9,936 nucleotides of DNA from Phycisphaerales bacterium. GTDB taxonomy: Bacteria; Planctomycetota; Phycisphaerae; Phycisphaerales; SM1A02. The notes beneath the pieces are model-generated. The model saw only the letters and a program-made list of their open reading frames with translations. It was not told the DNA's origin and did not search any database. The stretch spans positions 1 through 9,936 of the forward strand of contig SLJD01000446.1 of the NCBI GenBank assembly GCA_007135295.1. Reading direction: 5' to 3'. The number at the start of each line of letters is the position of its first letter. Position 1 is the first letter of the stretch. This document shows positions 1-7,372 of the stretch, in pieces. The translations under genes were made by a program, and so were the position numbers.

Positions 1-1154
<1,154 letters not shown>

Positions 1155-1389
1155 GTCAGACCTCCATACCGGCTCCGTGACCGGTGGGGTGGAACGAGGC
1201 ACGCCCGCATTCCGGACGCTTGATGAGACCTTCGGCCTCTTCCCACACAAACGGTATGCCCGGCCATCGTGGTTCACCACCGCGATGGACACCGAAAACC
1301 ATCTGGACACCTTCTTTTCGGTCATACGGCGGCTGACGATGATAAATCCATACCATCAATCGACCGGATCTTTGTATGCTGATTGTTCA

Positions 1390-2364
1390 ATGAGTCCGAT
1401 CTGTGCTGCCATTCTGGCAAGTGGTCTGTCATGGGCAGCCGTCGAGGCGGTTGACCCGGCCGCGAATGTGTTTGCTCGGGGCGACGAATGGGCTGCGCAC
1501 GCCGAGCCGTCGGGCGGGGCGGGGCGTGCGCAGCCATGGGACCAGTGGGCGGATCGCCAACGTGAAGTAGCCGCTGCGCGGCTGTCGCAAGAGACGTCCC
1601 GTATCGGTGCCCTCGCTCAGATTCCCGAAGCCGCGACGCGCTCCGGCCCGGCGGTCGTGTACGCTGATACCGATAAGGCGGAGCGACGTCTCGCCGCCCG
1701 CGAGTCGGGCCGACTCATCGAGCGGGTCATTGAGTGGATCGGGGCTGAACCAGACTGCGCCATCGCCTGGCAGCCGATCGTGCAGTTCGAGTTCGCCAGC
1801 CGGGAAACATATGAGCTCATCCATGCGGCAGTTTCAGACGCGAACGCCGTCACCGGACCGGCTGTGGCACTGCACCTTGACGGCCCGGTAGCGATCGTGC
1901 TCACCGGACCGGAGCGCTCCGGCCAGGCCTTGCCCCATAAGCTGCACCGCTCGCATGCCGTCGTCCGGGCCGCGCTGCACCTCTGCCATGCGCCCGGCAG
2001 TCTGCCCCCATGGGCGGAGCACGGACTTGCCTGGTACTGGGCGATGGCTGATCTGGATGACTCGGCCGTTGACGCAGCGTTGCGGGAGCCGGGGCTTCAA
2101 TACATACGAAGTGGCGGGGACGTGCACGAGGTACTCACGACGCCCGCCGGCGACGTCGGCCACGAGGATTCCGCCGAATTGACCGCCTCGATCGGATACC
2201 TGGCGGTGCGAGGAATGATGCGCCGCGACGAGGCCGCGACGGCAGACTGGGCGGCGGCCGTCATGAAGGGGGAGCGGTGGCAGGAGGCGCTCGGCACGAC
2301 GCACGGCCGATCGCCGCAGCGATTCGCTCGGGAACTTGCGGACTGGCACCGCGTCAACGATTGA
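1390..2364 (+). CDS. Exported protein with a degenerate peptidase MA / DUF1570-like domain
   Basis: A 324-residue protein is predicted if the ATG at 1390 is the start. An in-frame ATG at 1339 would add 17 residues. Neither has a clear Shine-Dalgarno, so the start is uncertain. From 1390 the protein opens with a hydrophobic stretch (residues 4-19) that could be a weak signal peptide, though it lacks basic residues ahead of it. Residues 95-175 look like the region before the active site in gluzincin-type peptidase MA or DUF1570 proteins: a long helix rich in Arg and Glu, then P-I-V-Q-F-E-F-A-S-R-E-T-Y-E. Residues 205-218 read LPPWAEHGLAWYWA, matching the family's P-x-W-x-x-E-G-L-A motif with the glutamate ligand (E210) kept. 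The tail (WQEAL...GRSPQRFARELADWHR, 297-321) resembles the family's closing helix. No HExxH is present: residues 187-191 read RSHAV at the expected place. Catalysis is therefore doubtful. The family call is by motif only. The gene stands alone, divergent from clpC and convergent with the next gene. Confidence 0.75.
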   Translation: MSPICAAILASGLSWAAVEAVDPAANVFARGDEWAAHAEPSGGAGRAQPWDQWADRQREVAAARLSQETSRIGALAQIPEAATRSGPAVVYADTDKAERRLAARESGRLIERVIEWIGAEPDCAIAWQPIVQFEFASRETYELIHAAVSDANAVTGPAVALHLDGPVAIVLTGPERSGQALPHKLHRSHAVVRAALHLCHAPGSLPPWAEHGLAWYWAMADLDDSAVDAALREPGLQYIRSGGDVHEVLTTPAGDVGHEDSAELTASIGYLAVRGMMRRDEAATADWAAAVMKGERWQEALGTTHGRSPQRFARELADWHRVND

Positions 2365-2388
2365 CCGCCCGGCCGACGGTGCGTGACC

Positions 2389-4173
2389 TCATCCTTCATC
2401 GCCTCGTGTGATCTGGATCCGTTGATTGGCTGAGACCTGCTCGATGGTCTGCTGGTGGCCGTCGGGCCAGTCCACGTGAACGGTCACCTCACGGGCGATG
2501 TCCTCATCGGGAGCGCCGAGGCCGAAATGGGCGTACGGAGCGCTGGTGGACTGAAAACTTCCTCCGTTATAAATCCATCGCGTCTGGACATCGTCGCCTG
2601 ACTCGACGCGGACCCGCGCGCCGAGACCGCGGCGGTTGCCGATGCCATCCCGCGTGTCGTGGAGTTCGACGACAAGCCAGTCACCGTCGGCCGCCTCGTT
2701 GCGGAGCACGCGGACCGGGCCGTTCAGTTCGCCGACCACGATGTCGATCGCGCCGTTGCCGTCCAGATCACCGAACGCGGCGCTGCGGTCGAGTGTCGCG
2801 TTCTGCAGCCACGATCCCGCGGATTCATCAGCAACGCGCTCGAAACGTGAGTTCGTTCGGCGGAAGAGCAGCGGCTCCTGCCGATACGTGGTGTTCATGG
2901 TTTCCGGGGTCGCTTCGGGATAGATGTGGCCGTTGAACACCACGAGTTCTTCGCGGCCGTCATGGTTGAAGTCGAAGAACTGGCACGCCCAGCCGAGATA
3001 CGGTCGACTGATCACGCCAAGCGCTGCTGCCTGTGTGCGATCGTCAAAGAACCGGCCGTCCTGGTTGACGTGCAGGGTGTTCGTGTCACTCGAGAAATTC
3101 GTCGTGAAGACATCCGGCAAGTGATTGCCCGTCACATCCCCGATGGCAATCCCCATGGTCGCTTGGGCCGCGCCGTCAGCATTGGTGGCGATGCCGGTCC
3201 GCATCCCGATTTCTTCGTAGTGCCAGTCATCCGTGCGCTGAAACAGAAAATTCGGCATGGAGTCATTGCCGACATAAATCTCCGCATGCCCATCGCCCGT
3301 GAAATCAAGCATGACCACGCCGAGGCCGTAACTCGGCTCGACGTCGCGGATGCCGGATGACTCGGAGACGTTCTCGAATGTCCCGTCACCGTTGTTGCGA
3401 TAGAGCAGGTCATGCCGCCCGGGCAGTCCGCGCGGCCCGGCGAACACTTCAACCCCACGAAACATGACGCGATCAGGCGGATCAGCCACGTCGTATTCCA
3501 CGTAGTTGGCAACATAGAGGTCGAGGAGTCCGTTGCCGTCGAGATCGGCGAAGGCGGCGGATGCACTCCATCCATCATCGTCAGCAAGGCCGGCCTGCTC
3601 GGTGACGTCGGTGAACGTTCCATCGCCGTTGTTTCGGTACAGGACATTGCGGCCGTAGCAGGCGACGAAGATGTCGTCATACCCAGATGCATTGTAATCG
3701 CCGACTGCCACCGCCATGCCCCAGCGTGTCAGCCCGACGCCTGCCTGATCGGTGACGTCCCGGAACTGCATGTTGCCGAGATTCTCATACAGCCGGCCCG
3801 GGGGGCCGTTTTCCGGCGCATCGAGGTACGCGCCGTTCGGGATGAAAACATCAAGTCGGCCGTTGTTGTTGAAGTCGATCAGACCCAGCCCGCCGCCCTT
3901 GACTTCGATCAGTTCGGTGGACGGCATCCGCCCGGCGGTCAGCGTCATATCGATGCCGGCCTGTTCCGCGACATCAGTGAAGCGGAATGTTGCCGCGCCG
4001 GTATCTTCAGATTCAGCGCCACGCGCCGTTCGGGTGGTCTGCTGATCGGATGTGGTTTCGACGTTATCCGACCGGCTATCGCCGCACCCCAAGAGCACCG
4101 CCACGACGGTACCGCAGAGCCCCCAACGCAGCGCCTTCGAAAATCCTCGGTCGGCCGGCACTGCCTTGCTCAT
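2389..4173 (-). CDS. CRTAC1-family lipoprotein: FG-GAP/VCBS beta-propeller with ASPIC/UnbV domain
   Basis: A 594-residue envelope protein. Residues 11-30 form a lipoprotein signal with lipobox L-L-G-C ending at C30, followed by a Ser/Thr/Glu-rich spacer (31-60). Seven calcium-loop FG-GAP/VCBS repeats follow at about residues 100, 159, 210, 290, 346, 401 and 469, for example DFNNNGRLD and DLDGNGLLD. These are interspersed with R-N-N-G-D-G-T-F motifs and suggest a seven-bladed integrin-like propeller. Residues 510-585 (R-R-G-L-G-A-R-V ... F-G-L-G ... V-x-V-x-W-P-D-G) are the ASPIC/UnbV domain that defines CRTAC1-type proteins. Such proteins are common in planctomycetes and acidobacteria, with no firmly established role; surface adhesion or complex assembly is usually supposed. 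The ATG overlaps the stop codon of the upstream TPR gene (ATGA), and a GAGGGG lies 5 bases before it, so the two are probably translationally coupled. The fourth and sixth calcium loops end in Glu instead of Asp. The family call is secure; the function is not. Confidence 0.93.
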   Translation of the reverse strand: MSKAVPADRGFSKALRWGLCGTVVAVLLGCGDSRSDNVETTSDQQTTRTARGAESEDTGAATFRFTDVAEQAGIDMTLTAGRMPSTELIEVKGGGLGLIDFNNNGRLDVFIPNGAYLDAPENGPPGRLYENLGNMQFRDVTDQAGVGLTRWGMAVAVGDYNASGYDDIFVACYGRNVLYRNNGDGTFTDVTEQAGLADDDGWSASAAFADLDGNGLLDLYVANYVEYDVADPPDRVMFRGVEVFAGPRGLPGRHDLLYRNNGDGTFENVSESSGIRDVEPSYGLGVVMLDFTGDGHAEIYVGNDSMPNFLFQRTDDWHYEEIGMRTGIATNADGAAQATMGIAIGDVTGNHLPDVFTTNFSSDTNTLHVNQDGRFFDDRTQAAALGVISRPYLGWACQFFDFNHDGREELVVFNGHIYPEATPETMNTTYRQEPLLFRRTNSRFERVADESAGSWLQNATLDRSAAFGDLDGNGAIDIVVGELNGPVRVLRNEAADGDWLVVELHDTRDGIGNRRGLGARVRVESGDDVQTRWIYNGGSFQSTSAPYAHFGLGAPDEDIAREVTVHVDWPDGHQQTIEQVSANQRIQITRGDEG

Positions 4174-5123
4174 CGCGGCCCCTCGCCTGGTTCTTCACCG
4201 GACCGAATCGATTCGTACCGTTGCATCATCTCATCCGCCTTTTCCTCATGACCGAGTCGGCGATGGACCTGGCTGAGCTTGAAGTAAGGCTCCGGATGCC
4301 GCGGATCCGCTTCGATGGCTGCTTCGAGCGTGTCACGTGCTGCTTCGTATTCACCTCGTTGAAGGGCGACGTCGCCAAGCCGCGTGTGCGCTTTGGAAAC
4401 CTCATGCCCCCGGCCGGATTCGTCCTGCTGAAGCTCAATCGCACGGTTGAGCGCGGATTCGGCCTCATCAAGCTCGCCGAGTTCAAGCAGCACGATGCCG
4501 CGGCCGAAATGTGAGTCCCCCTCATCCGGTACGTGACGCAGATGCTCCTCGAATGTGATCAGGGCCCGGTCAAGTTCGCCAAGGTAGTACAGGCAATAGC
4601 CGTAGAAATAGAACGTGGAACTGTAATCCGGCTCGAGTGCGATGGCCTGTTCGAAGTACGGCCTCGCCCGCCCGTAATCATCCTGTCGGTGGTGAATCAA
4701 CCCGGCAAGGAAATGGAGTTTGCCCGACGTTGGTTGATGTTCAAGCTGCAGGTCGAGGCGTTCACGGGCAATGCTGTAGTTCCCTTGCCTGATGAAGTCG
4801 AGAGTCATCGTCATGTCTTCGTCCCACGCAGGCGGGTCGCCGAGCGACGGATCACGTGGGGGAAATGCAGCGAGCGGGTATTGGTCTGGACCAGTCCCAG
4901 ACTGATGGGCTGTATCGGCTGACTCTTCCGGAACCGGGGTCTCATCGTGCGGTTCGGCTTCACACGCCGTCATCGCTCCAATTGACACTGCCGCCACCGC
5001 CACCAGGAGAAGGATGGCGCGAGTCGCTCCTCCCCGTGGGTGCAGGCTCCCAACGGAGGCTGTGCGTCGCTGATGGTTCCGGCAGCGGGCTGGTTCGTGC
5101 GATAGTGGAAGGGGCCATGTCAT
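4170..5123 (-). CDS. TPR-repeat lipoprotein
   Basis: A 317-residue protein with about six tetratricopeptide repeats, at roughly residues 101-133, 135-168, 169-202, 203-236, 244-276 and 277-304. They show the usual spacing of G-x-x-x-x-A-x-x-x-[FL]-x-x-A-I-x-x-x-P. TPR arrays are helical scaffolds that bind partner proteins. A hydrophobic segment (36-50) ending M-T-A-C (C54) looks like a lipoprotein signal, so it is probably anchored on the outer face of a membrane. The n-region before it is unusually long (about 35 residues, many Arg and His), and Met at the lipobox -3 position is not ideal. The frame stays open upstream to 5408, but that stretch does not look coding, so the ATG at 5123 was chosen. 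It has only a poor Shine-Dalgarno. The stop codon overlaps the start of the CRTAC1 gene by 4 bases, so the two form an operon and their products may interact. Elsewhere TPR and CRTAC1-type domains often occur together in one protein, which supports a joint role. Confidence 0.88.
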   Translation of the reverse strand: MTWPLPLSHEPARCRNHQRRTASVGSLHPRGGATRAILLLVAVAAVSIGAMTACEAEPHDETPVPEESADTAHQSGTGPDQYPLAAFPPRDPSLGDPPAWDEDMTMTLDFIRQGNYSIARERLDLQLEHQPTSGKLHFLAGLIHHRQDDYGRARPYFEQAIALEPDYSSTFYFYGYCLYYLGELDRALITFEEHLRHVPDEGDSHFGRGIVLLELGELDEAESALNRAIELQQDESGRGHEVSKAHTRLGDVALQRGEYEAARDTLEAAIEADPRHPEPYFKLSQVHRRLGHEEKADEMMQRYESIRSGEEPGEGPR

Positions 5124-5189
5124 CTCGTGGATCTTTATGCACCTCGACCACAGGACGCCAGCCGCAGGGCACGGTCTTTTCCTGCCTGT

Positions 5190-5219
5190 TTTACAAAAAA
5201 ATGCTCGCATCGGTATGAA
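5190..5219 (+). promoter_or_regulatory. Possible promoter for the cytochrome/FG-GAP operon
   Basis: TTTACA (5190-5195) resembles the sigma-70 -35 box and TATGAA (5214-5219) the -10 box, with an 18-base spacer that includes a run of A. It lies in the only AT-rich patch of the divergent region. Transcription from here would begin near 5226 and give a leader of about 300 bases before the TTG start at 5526, including the foldable stretch at 5251-5294. The -10 matches the consensus at only four of six positions and planctomycete promoters are poorly defined, so this is a tentative call. Confidence 0.3.
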
Positions 5220-5250
5220 ATCAGGGTACACTGGCAAAGAGTGGATGTCT

Positions 5251-5294
5251 GCCCGGTTCGGTGACTGAACGGGTTCGGTCTTGACCGGACGGGC
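5251..5294 (+). promoter_or_regulatory. Candidate structured leader RNA (three-way junction)
   Basis: Three nested complementarities fit into 44 bases. A closing stem joins GCCC (5251-5254) to GGGC (5291-5294). A first arm joins GTTC (5256-5259) to GAAC (5267-5270) with a 7-base loop. A second arm joins GTTCGGT (5273-5279) to ACCGGAC (5284-5290) through the tetraloop CTTG. A competing fold pairs the left CCC (5252-5254) with GGG at 5271-5273 instead. It lies just downstream of the proposed promoter and about 230 bases before the cytochrome start. It resembles no regulatory RNA I can name. Base pairing in GC-rich DNA can arise by chance, and the same fold is possible on the minus strand. Confidence 0.3.
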
Positions 5295-5511
5295 GATTGG
5301 GAAGTCGAGGTACCGCTCGCATTCAAGGTTCTTCAGCCTTGGCCCGCACCAAGACTGAGGTATCACGCTGGCTGACATCATGGGACTCAGCGACGTTCGC
5401 ATGCGCACAGCGGATCGTACAGGTTGGAAGGCCGATTTGCCGCGTCACGTCGCCTTGCTTTGTAGCCGAGCGCACACGGTTGTCGCCACCGGCTGAAGGG
5501 TGGTCCCGTTT

Positions 5512-5517
5512 GAGGAG
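5512..5517 (+). promoter_or_regulatory. Ribosome binding site fixing a TTG start
   Basis: GAGGAG ends 8 bases before the TTG at 5526. Translation from this TTG gives at once a basic n-region and a hydrophobic signal segment. There is no ATG in this frame until residue 57, inside the mature protein, so this Shine-Dalgarno decides the start. Confidence 0.8.
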
Positions 5518-5525
5518 AACAGGTT

Positions 5526-7271
5526 TTGGGGAAGTCACAGCAAGTGCGGTTGGAGTCGGCCATTGGTCGACTGTTCTTCGTTCTGGTCCTTGCTGCTGGG
5601 GGGACCGGAATTGCTATTGCCGCATCCCCCGGTCCCTCGGGCGGAGGTCAGCCGTTGGCTGACGGGCGTTCCGACATTCAGCCACAGGCGCGGATGGGAG
5701 ACCCGTTGCCGGGTTTGACAGATGACGAACTCGACCGGTTCATGAAGGGCAAGGATGCTTTTTCCACGCCCTTCACCGCAGCAGACGGTCTTGGCCCCGG
5801 ATTCAACCAGGACAGTTGCTCGTCATGCCACACGATGCCGCTCGGCGGGTCCGGTTCCGTGTCCGTCACACGATTCGGGGTGGAGAACCCGGACGGTACG
5901 TTTGATCCTTTGGTAGAATACGGCGGATCGCTGCTGCAGTCCGAGACGATTCACCCCGACTGCCAGGAGACAATTCCGGACGTGCCGAACCTCGTCACCG
6001 CGCAGCGCATTACGAATTCGACGCTGGGCATGGGGCTTGTTGAAGCCATCGACGATGCTGATCTGCTGGCGCTGGCCGCCCGCGGGTCGGGCCGGGCGCA
6101 CATGGTTCCTGTGCTTGAGGACCCGGACTCGCCGTTGCGCGTGGGCCGTTTCGGCTGGAAGGCGCAACTCGCAACAATCATGAGTTTCTCGGCCGATGCG
6201 CTGTTAATGGAGCAGGGCGTCACCAGCGAGGTGCTGGACGAGCCCGTGGCGCCGAACAACAACTGGGATCTCATGGATTTCTGTGACAGTTTCGGCCCGG
6301 ATCACCCGCAGGAACCGATTGATGACGAAGGCGTTCGCTTTACCGAACGCCTCAACGACTTCCAACGCTTCCTCGCACCACCGCCACAGACGCCCCGGTC
6401 CGCCATGACCGGCGAGGCGTTGTTCAATCAGGTCGGCTGCAATCAATGTCACGTTTCGGAGTTCACCACGCCGGGCCATGATGGGATTCCCGAGGCGCTC
6501 CGCAACCAGACGGTCAAACCCTATTCGGATTTCCTGCTGCATGACATGGGCCTGCAGGCCGACTTCATTGCCCAGGGTGATGCTGGCCAGCGGGAAATGC
6601 GCACGCCACCACTGTGGGGCCTGCGTGTGCGGGATCCGATCTGGCACAACGGCGAGATCGGTGGCGGCACCTTCGAGGATCGTGTGATGCAGGCGATCGA
6701 ACGGCACGGTGCATTCGGAAGTGCTGCCCAGCCATCCTACCAGGCTTTCGCCGCGCTCGATGACAGCGAACAATCCAAGGTCATTGACTTCCTCGATTCA
6801 CTCGGGCGCGCCGAATTCGACGCAACCGGCAATAACGTGGTCGAGCTCGAAGATTTCGTCGATTTCGCGCAATGCTTTTCCGGCCCGGGCAACCATTACA
6901 CAGCCGACGATCATTGTGCAATACATGACATCAATCAGGATGGCGCGGTTGACCTGATCGACTTCGAATACTTCCTGATGGCCTATGACGAGGACTTGAC
7001 GGACTGCAACCAATCGGGCAACCCCGATATCGTCGACATCATCCATGGCGACAGCAGTGACAACAACGCCAGCGGCATTCCGGATGAGTGCGACAGCAAC
7101 CGGTACGACCTGAGCGGAGACGGGCAGGTGAACGGCGGAGATCTTGGAATACTGCTTTCCAACTGGGGGCCATGTGATTCGCCACCTCACCTGTGCGTCG
7201 GCGACTTCAACAACGACGGGAAAGTTGACGGAGCGGATCTTGGCATGTTGCTGGCCAATTGGGGGCCGTAA
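5526..7271 (+). CDS. Exported di-heme oxidoreductase (DUF1111/DHOR family) with dockerin-like C-terminus
   Basis: A 581-residue secreted c-type cytochrome. Residues 1-33 form a signal peptide (basic start, hydrophobic 16-32, A-x-A type cleavage). Two heme attachment sites are present, CSSCH (98-102) and CNQCH (305-309). Family hallmarks of the DUF1111 di-heme oxidoreductases surround them: G-L-G-P-x-F-N before the first heme, G-R-F-G-W-K-A (208-213), K-P-Y-S-D-F-L-L-H-D-M-G (331-342) and R-T-P-P-L-W-G-L (359-366). These proteins are distant relatives of di-heme cytochrome c peroxidases; their substrate is generally unknown. The enzyme part ends near residue 430. About 150 further residues carry an F-V-D-F-A-Q-C-F-S-G-P-G unit (444-455) with a calcium loop D-I-N-Q-D-G (468-473), D-C-N-Q-S-G-N-P-D and G-I-P-D-E-C-D units (493-523), then two dockerin-like repeats (528-581). 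Start is TTG with a good ribosome binding site. The FG-GAP gene follows after 101 bases with no terminator between, suggesting one operon. Confidence 0.92.
   Translation: MGKSQQVRLESAIGRLFFVLVLAAGGTGIAIAASPGPSGGGQPLADGRSDIQPQARMGDPLPGLTDDELDRFMKGKDAFSTPFTAADGLGPGFNQDSCSSCHTMPLGGSGSVSVTRFGVENPDGTFDPLVEYGGSLLQSETIHPDCQETIPDVPNLVTAQRITNSTLGMGLVEAIDDADLLALAARGSGRAHMVPVLEDPDSPLRVGRFGWKAQLATIMSFSADALLMEQGVTSEVLDEPVAPNNNWDLMDFCDSFGPDHPQEPIDDEGVRFTERLNDFQRFLAPPPQTPRSAMTGEALFNQVGCNQCHVSEFTTPGHDGIPEALRNQTVKPYSDFLLHDMGLQADFIAQGDAGQREMRTPPLWGLRVRDPIWHNGEIGGGTFEDRVMQAIERHGAFGSAAQPSYQAFAALDDSEQSKVIDFLDSLGRAEFDATGNNVVELEDFVDFAQCFSGPGNHYTADDHCAIHDINQDGAVDLIDFEYFLMAYDEDLTDCNQSGNPDIVDIIHGDSSDNNASGIPDECDSNRYDLSGDGQVNGGDLGILLSNWGPCDSPPHLCVGDFNNDGKVDGADLGMLLANWGP
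7107..7268 (+). repeat. Two dockerin-like repeats at the end of the di-heme protein
   Basis: Two in-frame copies encode residues 528-549 and 560-581. Each has a D-x-x-x-D-G-x-V-x-G-x-D calcium loop followed by L-G-[IM]-L-L-x-N-W-G-P. A Cys-containing spacer separates them. The paired-loop layout is that of type I dockerins, though no cohesin partner is present here. The planctomycete form is thought to be an anchoring or sorting tail. Confidence 0.85.
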
Positions 7272-7301
7272 CGGAAGCGACCGGGACATACGCAGGATCG
7301 A

Positions 7302-7338
7302 TGTTCATATCGCCACGCTCACAGCACAGCGATGAACA
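7302..7338 (+). other. Inverted repeat in the gap between the two operon genes
   Basis: TGTTCAT (7302-7308) plus CGC (7311-7313) is complementary to GCGATGAACA (7329-7338), a 10-pair stem with a 2-base bulge and a 15-base loop. No T-run follows, so it is not an intrinsic terminator. It ends 24 bases before the next Shine-Dalgarno and could protect or process the transcript, or be chance. Confidence 0.25.
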
Positions 7339-7372
7339 CACGACGAAAGAGTCTGACACCAGAGGAGTATGC

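Larger units (their letters stand above)
5124..5525. other. Divergent intergenic control region
   Basis: This 402-base gap separates the TPR/CRTAC1 pair (leftward) from the cytochrome/FG-GAP pair (rightward), so it must hold the start signals of both. Short open frames cross it in several phases, but none looks coding. It contains an AT-rich patch around 5185-5225, unusual in this GC-rich window, with a promoter-like arrangement for the plus strand. It also holds a self-complementary stretch at 5251-5294, a small hairpin at 5324-5341 (CAAGG/CCTTG) and another at 5486-5503 (CCACC/GGTGG) just ahead of the ribosome binding site. A weak TTGCCA-like -35 for leftward transcription lies at 5232-5237 with no convincing -10. 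No known riboswitch class was recognised. Confidence 0.6.

Noticed and set aside
2365..2388. Bidirectional terminator between the convergent genes
   Set aside because: The 24-base gap is GC-rich but has no clear stem with a T-run on either strand.
3412..4251. Plus-strand open frame of 279 codons opposite the CRTAC1 gene
   Set aside because: It mirrors the FG-GAP coding strand; repeated Asp/Asn/Gly codons leave the opposite strand free of stops. No signal, domain or ribosome binding site supports it.
5191..5212. T-run on the minus strand near 5194-5200 as a terminator
   Set aside because: The only stem before it (ATGC/GCAT) has a 2-base loop and is too weak. It also lies upstream of a gene, not after one.
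5124..5408. N-terminal extension of the TPR lipoprotein
   Set aside because: It would place 95 non-conserved-looking residues before an already long signal peptide n-region and would cover the whole promoter patch. The ATG at 5123 is more sensible.
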